In this document: positions 1 through 8,235 of the stretch, piece by piece
Numbering within the stretch: the first letter of the stretch is position 1
How the letters are laid out: each line of letters begins with the position of its first letter
NCBI GenBank assembly: GCA_018296165.2
Contig: JACKQL020000239.1
Coordinates: 1-29,721, forward strand
Origin: Termitomyces sp. T153
Lineage: Eukaryota; Basidiomycota; Agaricomycetes; Agaricales; Lyophyllaceae
Length of the DNA: 29,721 nt
Reading direction: 5' to 3'
Translations under genes and position numbers: made by a program
Notes under the pieces: generated by a model
Told to the model about the DNA's origin: nothing
What the model saw: the letters and a program-made list of their open reading frames with translations, nothing else
Databases searched by the model: none

Positions 1-689
1 ACTTCGCAGCCGGGATAATCCATATCGAACAATCTGTGGTCAGACTGTCTGCATGATCCATATTTAAATGACGCTTCTACGCTTCGTGCCACAAAGGATA
101 CCAAGGCAAAAATTCGGTTTCAAAGCCGAAGTCGAGTCACCTATTGGTGATACGCCTGCTTCCAGCTCCAACGATGTTGGGAGTGCATTCATTGATTTGG
201 CGACATGGACATAATCAGGCTGTGGAGTCCGGATTTTGGTATTGGAGGTACGTATCGGTCAAAACGAAGATTGAGTCATAGTTAGCAACCATCTCGTCAC
301 CGGGTCCTGAGCATCTTGCGTAGGAGTCGTATCGTTGCCAAAAATCAGAGTCTCTTCATGATCTACCTATGATTGAAATAAGGGGGTAACTCGCAATAAC
401 AAGTGTTAATGTTCTTGCTGCATCGATTGGGTGACGAGAGCGTACGGCAGTATCGTGTCATTTCTGATGAATGACGAGACCGGCGGTATCCGCAAATGCA
501 AAGAGAAACTCAACAGACCCATAAGCGAGAGGGGGTGAATGCGCGATGCATGGGGAGACGTGAGGTTGGCTGCCGCGGAAGACGGAGCACCGTCATTCAC
601 AGCGGAGCGCATGGAGCTGACGGAATCAGACAGTCGAAGGCGGAAAAGTTCGGAACCATGGTTTAGTCCGTCTAGAATCAGTGAGGCCT

Positions 690-703
690 GGGTTCGCGAA
701 CCC
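690..703. promoter_or_regulatory. 14-bp perfect palindrome upstream of the ankyrin gene
   Basis: GGGTTCGCGAACCC is a perfect palindrome about 250 bp before the proposed start codon. Dyad sites of this kind often bind dimeric transcription factors. No specific factor can be named, so function is inference only. Confidence 0.25.
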
Positions 704-718
704 ACCACAGCCCTCCAG

Positions 719-734
719 CCCGGACATCACCGGG
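719..734. promoter_or_regulatory. CCCGG-N6-CCGGG inverted repeat
   Basis: Two 5-bp arms (719-723 and 730-734) are inverted around ACATCA. CGG triplets in inverted orientation are the usual half-sites of fungal Zn2Cys6 factors. Spacing and orientation fit only loosely, so this is a weak call. Confidence 0.25.
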
Positions 735-808
735 CCGGGCACTCCACTAAAATTTTCTTTATTTGGCACACCCTTTCTTTCTGTGTACAGGCGTGGGTTC
801 CGCGCTCC

Positions 809-818
809 GGCACGTGCC
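809..818. promoter_or_regulatory. GGCACGTGCC palindrome with CACGTG E-box
   Basis: A 10-bp perfect palindrome contains the CACGTG core recognised by bHLH factors. It lies about 135 bp before the ATG at 953. Role in expression is inferred from position and motif only. Confidence 0.3.
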
Positions 819-952
819 AGTGTGGACTGACAAAGTGACGGTTGCGATTCATCCACAGCTGTCAACATCTGCCCTTTGTACTCTCACCACTACGCAAAGC
901 ACTCGCAACACTATAACTGTCCTCTATTCATCCCATATCTGGCTCGGACAGT

Positions 953-3900
953 ATGTCCTCTAATATAACTCCCATTTCAGGCATTTTTGGCAGGAGGATG
1001 GACTCAGTAGAGAAGGCTGAGAAGACAGGTGCAGTAAAGAGTGAGAATCTTGGTACTTTCAAGCAAAATGCAGATGATGGTGAATGTGAGTTGCCTGCTA
1101 AAATCAGTTCTGATAATCTGAGTACTGTTCCTGTAGATGAAGATGCAACACTCCATTTTGCAGAACATAAGAGCAAATCTTTCCTCAACAAGTATGGTAG
1201 ATGTGAGTTGATTCACTGGAACTAGTTTGGAACCATACCTGACATTGTCTCGGCAAGATGAGAAGACAGCACTCTACTTTGCATCACAATATGAGGACTC
1301 AAACAATGTCAAACTTCTTCCTGAGCAAAATGCAGATGTGAATGTCAAAGGTGAGATGGCTGCAGAAACTAGTTGTGACAAACCTGACACTGTAACCATA
1401 GACAGTGATGGGAAGACAGCACTCCATCTTGCATCAGAGAATGGGGACTCAAAGACTGTCAAACTTCTTCTTGAATACAATGCAGATGTGAATGTTGAAG
1501 GTGAGGTGGCTGCACAAACCAGTTGTGACAGACCTGACACTGTAACCATAGAAAATGATGGGAAGACAGCATTTCATCTTGCATCAAAGAATGGGAACTC
1601 AAAGACTGTCAAACTTTTTGAGCACAAAGCAGATGTAGATGTAAAAGGCAAGGTGTTTGAAGCAACCAGTTCTAATCAGAGCTGACACTATTGCTGCAGA
1701 CAAAGATGGAAAAACAGCACTCCATGTTGCAGTGCAGAGATGGGATCGAAGTATTGTTAAACTTCTTCTTGAGCACAATGTGGATGTGAATGTCAAAGGT
1801 GAGGTGGCTGGAGAAAACTAGCTATGCTGAACCTGACACTGTAACCATAGACAATGATGGGAAGACAGCACTCCATCTTGCATCAGAGAATGGGGACTCA
1901 AAGACTGTCAAACTTCTTCTTGAATACAATGCAGATGTGAATGTTGAAGGTGAGGTGGCTGCACAAACCAGTTGTGACAGACCTGACACTGTAACCATAG
2001 ACAATGATGGGAAGACAGCACTCCATCTTGCATCAGAGAATGGGAACTCAAAGATGGTCAAACTTCTTCTTGAGCACAAAGCAGATGTAGATGTAAAAGG
2101 CAAGGTGTTTGAAGCAACCAGTTCTAATCAGAGCTGATACTATTGCTGCAGACAAAGATGGAAAAACAGCACTCCATGTTGCAGTGCAGGGATGGGATCG
2201 AAGTATTGTTGAACTTCTTCTTGAGCACAATGTGGATGTGAATGTCAAAGGTGAGGTGGCTGCAAAAACCACTTATGACAAACCTGACACTGTCTCTCCA
2301 GACAAAGATGAGAAGACAGCACTGCATTTTGCAGCAGAAAGGGGGGACTCAGATACTGTTGAACTTCTTCTTGAGCACAAAGCAGATGTACATGTGAAAG
2401 GCAAGGTGTTTGATGCAACCTGTTCTGACCAGATCTGACACTATAACCATAGACAAAGATGGGAAAACAGCACTGCATTTTGCAGGAGGGAGTGGATTTC
2501 CACAGATTGTCAAACTTCTTCTTGAGCACAAAGCAGATGTACATGTGAAAAGCAAGGTGTTTGATGCAACCTGTTTTGACCAGACCTGACACTGTCTCTC
2601 CAGACAAAGTTGAGAAGGCAGCACTGCATTTTGCAGCAGAGAGCTTCTTCTTGAGCACAAAGCAGATATACATGTGAAAGGCAAGGTGTTTGAAGCAACC
2701 TGTTCTGACCAGACCTGACACTGTAACCATAGACAAAGATGGGAAAACAGCACTGCATTTTGCAGGAGGGAGGGGATCTCCACAGATTGTCAAACTTCTT
2801 CTTAAGCACAAAGCAGATGTGAATGTTAAAGGTGAGATGGCCGCAGAAAGTGGTTGTGACACACCTGACACTGTAACCATAGACAAAGATGAGAAGACAG
2901 CATTGCATTTTGCAGCAGAAAGGGGGAAATCATATCCTGTTAAACTTCTTCTTGAGCATAAAGCAGACATACATGTGAAAGGCAAGGTGTTTGAAGCAAT
3001 GAGTTCTGACCATACCTGACACTTGTAACCATAGACAAAGATGGGAAAACAGCACTGCATTTTGCAGGAGGGAGTGGATCTCCACAGATTGTCAAACTTC
3101 TTCTTAAGCACAAAGCAGATGTGAATGTTAAAGGTGAGGTGGCTGCAGAAAGTGGTTGTGACACCTGACACTGTCTCTCCAGACAAAGATGAGCAGACAG
3201 CACTGCATTTTGCAGCAAAAACAGGGGACTCAGATACTGTTGAATTTCTTCTTGAGCACAAGGCAGATGTACATGTGAAAGGCAAGGTGTTTGATGCAAC
3301 TAGTTCTGACCAGACCTGACACTATAACTATAGACATGGATGGGAATACAGCACTCCATTTTGCAGCTCAGAGATGGAATTCAAGTATTGTCCAACTTCT
3401 TCTTGAGCACAATGTGGATGTGAATGTCAAAGGTGAGGTGGCTGTAGAAACTAATTGTGACAAACCTGACACTATAACCATAGACAATGATGGGAAGACA
3501 GCACTCCATCTTGCATCAGAGAATGGGGACTCAAAGACTGTTGAACTTCTTCTTGAGCACAAAGCAGATGTACATGTGAAAGGCAAGGTGTTTGATGCAA
3601 CCTGTTCTGACCAGACCTGACACTGTAACCATAGACAAAGATGGGAAAACAGCACTGCATTTTGCAGGAGGGAGTGGATTTTCACAGATTGTCAAACTTC
3701 TTCTTGAGCACAAAGCAGATGTACATGTGAAAGGTAAGGTGTTTGATGCAACCCATTCTGACCAGACTTGACACTGTAACAATAGACAATGATGGGAAGA
3801 CAGCACTCCATTTTGCGGCACAGCATTTTGCAGCATGGAGATCAAATTCAAGTATTGTCCAACATCTCCTAAGGCATAATGCAGATGTGGATGTCAAAGG

Positions 3901-6900
3901 TGGGGTGGCTGTAGAAACTAATTGTGACAAACCTGACACTATAACTTTAGACAAAGATGGGAAGACAGCACTCCATCTTGCATCCCAGAATGGGGACTCA
4001 AACACCATCAAAGTTCTTCTTGAGTATAGTGCAGATGTGCATGTCAAAGGTGAGGTGGCTACTGAAACCAGTTGTGACAGACCTGACACTGTCTCTGCAG
4101 GCAAAGATGAGAAGACAGCTCTACATTTTGTAGCAGAAAAGGGGGACTCAGATATTGTCAAACTTCTTCTTGAGCACAAATCAGATGTGAATGTTAAAGG
4201 TGAGGTGGCTGCAAAAACCAGTTATGACAAACCTGACACTGTCTCTCCAGATAAAGATGAGAAGACAGCACTGCATTTTGCAGCAGAAAGGGGGGACTCA
4301 GGTATTGTCAAACTTCTTCTTCAGCAGAATGCAAATGTGCATGTGAAAGGTAAGGTGTTTGAAGAAACCAATTTTGACTGGAGCTGAAACTGTTCCTGCA
4401 GACAAAGACAAAAGCACACCACTGCATTTGGCAGCACATAGTGGGAATTCAGGTACCATCAAACTTCTTCTTGAGCACAATGCAGATGTGCATGCCAAAG
4501 GTGACATACTTATTGGCAGCAGTTTTGACTACACCTGACACTGTCCTTGTAGACAAAGAAGAGAAGACAGCACTGTATTATGCAACAAAGAGACAGAATT
4601 TGGTTACTGTCAAACTTCTTTGTGAACATATTGCCAATGTAAAGATTGAAGGTGAGATGCTTGTTGAAATCAGTTTTGACCAGACCAGACCTGACACTGT
4701 CCCTGCAGACAAAGATAACAAGACTGCACTGCATTTTGCAGCAGGCAGTAGAAATTCAGATACTGTCACACTACCTGTCAACAATGTAGATGTGAATATA
4801 AAGGGTGAGGGGCCTGCTGTAATCAGCTTTGCTTGACTGGACACTGTCTCAAAAGACAAAAGTGAGAAGGCTACACTCTATTTTGCAGTTCCTCAAAAGC
4901 AGGGGTACCTTGAGTAAGTAAATATTTCATGCTAATAATAGAAAACTCTGACAGGAGCCACCACTTCAGCAATAACATTTCTTCTTTTTCAATTTCCCAT
5001 AGATATAAGGATGACATGCATCAAAATGTGAGTGCATGTAACAATACCCTTATCCTGTATAAGCAGCACTGGGAGTCAGACCTACACATAGCAGAACTCT
5101 ATTTGATCCAGAGTTGAAATCTCCATTGCCAGTCCTCCCATAGTGGCTTGTATGACCTCTGGTCATTTTCATTTGATAGCTAATCTATTCCACAGGAGTT
5201 GCATGCATCAACAGAAGTTGTGACTGATGACAACAAGTTGACCATACCTTTGTTGAACCAAGGATCAGAGGTGCTTCCTGCTCCTGCCTCTAAGATCACT
5301 ACCAAGGCTTCAGACCTCAAATTAAATGTTAAACAGGTAAGTTTGAGCTCATTTTTTTGTTTCTATGCTTACTTACTCATTGGAAGGCTGAGTCCAATGA
5401 GGTGACATCTGATATTGCCCAAGAAAACATGATATGCAATCAGTTGATGCCTGTGGAGCCATCCATCCCATCCTCTGCCACCATAACCTTCCTTGAAACA
5501 CAGTGGATTATTCCTGAAGATGCTGATAAGCACATCGCAAATTGTAAAGATGCTGTTGCACAAGTCTTGACTGATGGAGCATTCACCGGAAATTTCTCAT
5601 TGCACTCTGCTTTCAATCAAACAACAATCAATTTTGAGGAACCAGAGCAGGAGATCTATATTGCTCTGGATCCAGAAATGGACTCTGAAATCACAGATGA
5701 ATTGCAAGATGCACTGTTAGAGGTTGTCCAACCTTTTTCAGGCATTGTTATCACTCTGGATCAAGAGGAAAAAGTGAAGGCTTGTGATGCATTGATGTTG
5801 CAATCTCAAACAGACATGGCCAATAGTCATGTTGATGCCACGGAGGACAGCAGTGGTGTCAACAATGAGAACAGTAATTCAAATGGAACAGAGGACAATA
5901 GTGGCCATGAACAGAGTGGTAGTGATGACAGGAATAAGAGTAGGAAAGATAATGATGGAGGACAAGATGGAGGTAGTGATGGAGGACAGGGTAATGGTAG
6001 GGGTGGAGGACAGGGTGGTAGTGGTGGTGGTGGAGGACAGGGTAATGGTAGTGATGGAGGACAGGGTGAAGGTGGTGGTGGTGGAGGGCAAGATAGAGGT
6101 AGTGGCAGAGGGCAAGGCAAAGAAGAGAAAAATGGAGATAATCCTAATGAAGATGAAGATGACCAGAAAAAGGATGACAATGATGGGCATAAATCCATAT
6201 GGGTGCCCATGTCATCCTATCTTACAAGCACTGATAGGAAGGAAAAGTTTGAAATTTCATGTCAAATAACAGCACAGGTGAGTGACTCCTATTTCTATTC
6301 TTGTATACCTGAAGAGCTCTATATTTGATTGTCTTGCTAGATTGGCCATAAAAGTCCCCAGTTTGGCAGGCCATTACTGGAAGTTGACATAAAAGACCTC
6401 CACATAAACTCTGAGTCATATGCAAAGCTCTATAACATGAATCTTTGTCAGGTCCGCATCATGGTGTCCTCATGTTCTTTGGCTACTTATCAGTGGTCCC
6501 CTCGTGTGCTGCATGAGGAAGACCCTGGTACATATCGAGAGGAGCAAAACTTGACTGGAACTGGTTCACTTACTATTTCTGGAAGTCCTAGCTTGTCTTT
6601 AACAGGGAAGGCTAGCTCTACAAAGGCCACAGAACGAACACAACAGCCATGGTCAATTACATCACGTCAATCAGGGATAGTTGATGACATACCAGGCAAG
6701 GGTGTATTGTGGACTTACACTCCCAATCTCAAAGGGAAGCCCTTGACAACAGAGAGCTTAGAGCAGGGGCCAAACATATTGTTTATGCTTGATGGTGCTG
6801 AGGATCTCCCCACACTGGAAATTCAGATGGGTATCTTTTGGTCATTTAACAAACCATCCGAGCTCCTGACACAGGCAGCACGCTCCCTTCTTTTAAGGAG

Positions 6901-7317
6901 TGTGACAAGAGGCTTGCCTGTCAATTTGAACTTTTTACACCGGGTTATAATGGTGGTTGACCTACAGCGACTTGAAGGGAAGAATAATTCAGTTCTAGAT
7001 GGTCAATTCAAGGACAAAATCCCTATATCAATAGCAGCTGGAAATCCTAAAGCTTTTGAAAACCACCATCTTCAATTGTCCAAACATTCTCAGTCCTCAA
7101 ATCTCAAGATAACTGCTAAACAAGTGGTGGAAGGGCACATCAAAGGAAAACATTCTGGTGAGTTGATTTCTAATTGTTATAAAGATCTTTTCATGACATC
7201 GTAAACATTGTTCAAGATTCAGATTTGCTTTCTCTGCCAAGTTTTGAGAGGCCTATGGGCTATCTTACTCCAAGCTCGTCTCCTCGCTTTACTCCTGAAC
7301 CTTCTCCAGTGTTATGA
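953..7317 (+). CDS. Multi-exon ankyrin-repeat protein with Gly-rich linker and unrecognised C-terminal region
   Basis: Proposed exons: 953-1085, 1137-1202, 1258-1350, 1402-1500, 1552-1647, 1700-1798, 1851-1949, 2001-2099, 2152-2250, 2302-2400, 2453-2551, 2604-2680 (frameshifted), 2733-2831, 2883-2981, 3035-3133, 3183-3281, 3334-3432, 3484-3582, 3635-3733, 3786-3899, 3951-4049, 4101-4199, 4251-4349, 4402-4500, 4553-4651, 4709-4804, 4856-4913, 5003-5027, 5196-5336, 5387-6277, 6341-7157, 7217-7317. All introns up to 4855 are phase 1, and the frame is open throughout except in exon 2604-2680. Without that exon the model encodes about 1500 residues: a short N-terminus, about 23 ankyrin repeats plus degenerate end repeats, an acidic stretch, a Gly/Asp/Gln linker, and a C-terminus ending in a Ser/Pro tail. 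Ankyrin repeats are protein-binding scaffolds; partner and pathway are unknown. The 4914-5195 junctions are the weakest part, and the gene could be two genes split near 4915. The start may be the ATG at 1001 instead. Confidence 0.6.
1648..3634 (+). other. Eight GC-AG introns interspersed in the ankyrin array
   Basis: Introns at 1648-1699, 2100-2151, 2401-2452, 2552-2603, 2681-2732, 2982-3034, 3282-3333 and 3583-3634 start with GCAAGG after AAAG (AAAA in one case) and are 52-53 nt long. Sister introns at 3734-3785 and 4350-4401 have the same body but start GTAAGG, so the GC class looks derived from a GTAAGG ancestor by one T-to-C change that spread by duplication. The extended AAG|GCAAG context is the strong consensus expected of genuine GC-AG introns. 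Moving the donor 5 nt to the next GT would break the phase-1 frame. Unlike the 51-nt GT class, these introns carry an in-frame TGA if retained. Confidence 0.75.
2604..2680 (+). other. Shortened, frameshifting ankyrin exon
   Basis: This unit is 77 nt instead of 99. The 22-nt loss lies between the ALHFAAE-coding half and the LLLEHKAD-coding half, and reading through it ends at TGA near the exon end. Both flanking introns are GC-AG and phase 1, so skipping the exon would restore the frame. An AG at 2613-2614 would also restore it, giving a 66-nt exon. Either the transcript avoids this exon or the gene is newly disabled. Confidence 0.7.
4914..5195 (+). other. Ambiguous intron region joining the ankyrin array to the 3' exons
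   Basis: GTAAGTA at 4914 is a strong donor overlapping a TAA that would otherwise end the ankyrin frame. A pyrimidine-rich acceptor ends at 5002, and GTGAGT at 5028 pairs in phase with the CACAG acceptor at 5195, which has a GCTAAT branch-like site. This gives a continuous frame through 5003-5027 into 5196-5336. Alternatives exist, such as a donor GTATGA at 5150, or the gene ending at 4915 with a second gene starting at 5199. Confidence 0.4.
5387..7317 (+). other. C-terminal exons: acidic region, Gly-rich linker, unrecognised domain
   Basis: Exon 5387-6277 encodes a region with many Asp and Glu, then at about 5940-6120 a low-complexity linker of Gly, Gln, Asp and Asn built from GGAGGACAGGGT-like DNA repeats, then a Lys/Asp/Glu patch. 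The 63-nt intron 6278-6340 (GTGAGT...GCTAG) is phase 0. Exon 6341-7157 encodes about 270 residues rich in beta-type patterns, with GTGSLTISGSPSLSLTG near its first third. The 59-nt intron 7158-7216 leads to a last exon encoding LPSFERPMGYLTPSSSPRF and ending in TGA at 7315-7317. The clean frame across three introns supports a real coding unit. I do not recognise the domain. Confidence 0.65.
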
Positions 7318-7733
7318 TGGGAACTCCATAAGTGAATACACAAACTATTCAAGTATTTTTGAAATATTGCTTACATTCCCTTACTCAGAATTAACATTTA
7401 CTCACTGCCATGCTTATTTATAAAGCGGTGTATATGCCATGTACATTTACTAAATTCAAGTTTGAGATTTTTTCTATTATGATCGATCAATGAGGTTACT
7501 GAGTAAACACTTCACCCACTATAGATGCATCTCATTCCCACTTTGCTTGTCCTTTGTATGCTTGATTTGGAGAATTGTTTAGCCAGGAATGAAGACCATC
7601 AATTTGTGAAAATGGACACTGTGAGACAATTGTAAGGTATCGCTTTTTACAAACCCTTTCTTTTGCATGACTCCCATCGTGCATTAACTTTCAAGCTCAA
7701 ACATCTCAATATACCCACAATCATCAACAGGGC
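7318..7733. other. 3' untranslated / intergenic stretch
   Basis: This AT-rich sequence follows the ankyrin gene stop. ORFs here are short and unlike known proteins. It presumably contains the ankyrin gene's 3' UTR; no clear processing signal or RNA gene is visible. Confidence 0.4.
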
Positions 7734-8021
7734 ATGGTGGTTCTTAGGCAACTTCAACCTTGGAAGGACTTCAATCAGCATGTTTCTGCAGGAACAGGTG
7801 AGGTTTTTGGGACGTTCGGAAGATCTAGAGAGAGGGATTTTCATTCGAGGTGGGTTGCCGTGTTTGTCAAATTTGTGGTCTCCCTCTATGTTCCTTCCTC
7901 TGTCCTTGTTCTGCGCTTATTGGTTTCCTATGGGCATTGCGTTTTTGATTTTCCAGATAAACATCTTCTATATGAGTCTTGTGTTAACACCCCAGAATCC
8001 TGCAGGGATCCGAGACTCTGA
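7734..8021 (+). CDS. Small hypothetical ORF, doubtful
   Basis: An ATG in a reasonable context follows AATCATCAACAGGGC and opens a 95-codon frame starting MVVLRQLQPWKDFNQHVSAG. I recognise no domain. ACAG|GTGAGG at 7798, GTGGGT near 7850 and TTTTCCAG ending near 7957 could be splice sites, so the true product, if any, may be spliced differently. Composition is intermediate between the ankyrin gene and the F-box gene. It could equally be a gene relic or a non-coding transcript. Confidence 0.2.
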   Translation: MVVLRQLQPWKDFNQHVSAGTGEVFGTFGRSRERDFHSRWVAVFVKFVVSLYVPSSVLVLRLLVSYGHCVFDFPDKHLLYESCVNTPESCRDPRL

Positions 8022-8169
8022 GTCTTATATGCATAAATATCCTTCAGTTTACATGTAGTCTGATTATCATGTAGACCGAGGACAGTATGTCAATACTTTG
8101 CGAAGTAAAAGATCTAAGGCCTACTAACAAAGAAGGTCATCAATCACTGCTGAGCATATGCTGGCTATT

Positions 8170-8176
8170 TATAAAA
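8170..8176 (+). promoter_or_regulatory. TATA-box-like TATAAAA upstream of the F-box-like gene
   Basis: TATAAAA lies 60 nt before the ATG at 8236 and downstream of the in-frame ATG at 8158. A start of transcription about 30 nt after it leaves only the ATG at 8236, which is why I choose that start. Confidence 0.4.
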
Positions 8177-8235
8177 TCAACAGCGAACAATCGCACGCGT
8201 CCAAACTCTGCACTCCACGCGTCTCATACCCCAAA

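Larger units (their letters stand above)
1..952. other. Upstream intergenic region and probable promoter of the ankyrin gene
   Basis: Both strands contain open stretches of 60-100 codons here (for example 539-838 + and 406-708 -), but they overlap each other, match no family I know and show no splice structure, so I call no gene. The last 100 bases (about 870-950) are C/T/A-rich with ACTCTCACCACTACGC-like sequence, which is typical of a fungal 5' leader just before the ATG at 953. Three short palindromes lie between 690 and 818 and are listed separately. Base composition is richer in G+C and CpG than the gene that follows. Confidence 0.4.
1258..4804 (+). repeat. Tandem exon-intron array: one 99-nt exon per ankyrin repeat
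   Basis: A unit of about 150 bp is repeated 24 times. The exon part is 99 nt in 19 of 24 copies; the others are 93, 96, 96, 114 and 77 nt. It encodes a repeat of the pattern D-K-D-x-K-T-A-L-H-x-A...V-x-L-L-L-E-H-x-A-D-V-x-V-K, exactly one 33-residue ankyrin repeat. The intron part begins GTGAGG or GCAAGG, carries CTGAC (rarely CTGAT or TTGAC) 11-14 nt before its end, and closes with TAG, CAG or AAG. Every intron falls after the first base of a codon, so units can be added, lost or skipped without breaking the frame. The 114-nt exon at 3786-3899 has an extra 15 nt, a local duplication giving HFAAQHFAA. The partial exons at 1137-1202 and 4856-4913 are degenerate flanking copies. Confidence 0.9.
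1351..4855 (+). other. GT-AG introns of the ankyrin array, mostly 51 nt and stop-free
   Basis: Introns at 1351-1401, 1501-1551, 1950-2000, 2251-2301, 2832-2882, 3433-3483, 3900-3950, 4050-4100, 4200-4250 and 4805-4855 are 51 nt, a multiple of three. Most have no stop in the exon frame, so retention would insert 17 residues. Others of similar body are 52 nt (1799-1850), 49 nt (3134-3182), 52 nt (4501-4552) and 57 nt (4652-4708). These must be removed to keep the frame, which argues that the whole class is spliced. The donor is GTGAGG/GTGAGA/GTGGGG/GTGACA. Confidence 0.75.

Noticed and set aside
951..980. A 30-nt intron GTATGT...TTTCAG at the gene start
   Set aside because: The signals look good but the length is below what fungal introns normally allow; the ATG overlapping it gives a frame that already fits.
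1648..1699. Using GTGTTT five bases downstream as donor instead of GCAAGG
   Set aside because: It would add 5 nt to each exon and lose the phase-1 frame, while GCAAGG aligns with GTAAGG in sister introns.
1227..4836. Reading the 51-nt segments as coding linkers between ankyrin repeats
   Set aside because: They have strong donor, branch and acceptor signals, and sister segments of 49, 52, 55 and 57 nt would break the frame. Retention in some transcripts is still possible and is listed as a finding.
1274..4859. Long minus-strand ORFs across the ankyrin array
   Set aside because: They are shadows of a repetitive plus-strand coding array and repeat with the same period; they lack minus-strand splice or start signals.
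5829..6269. Alternative-frame and minus-strand ORFs over the Gly-rich linker
   Set aside because: They are composition artefacts (poly Val/Met/Glu and poly Pro/Ser) of the GGA-rich DNA; the Gly-rich frame connects to flanking exons.
8089..8097. TGTCAATAC as a partner LTR end for 9928
   Set aside because: Only nine bases match and the following sequence is the promoter of the F-box-like gene.
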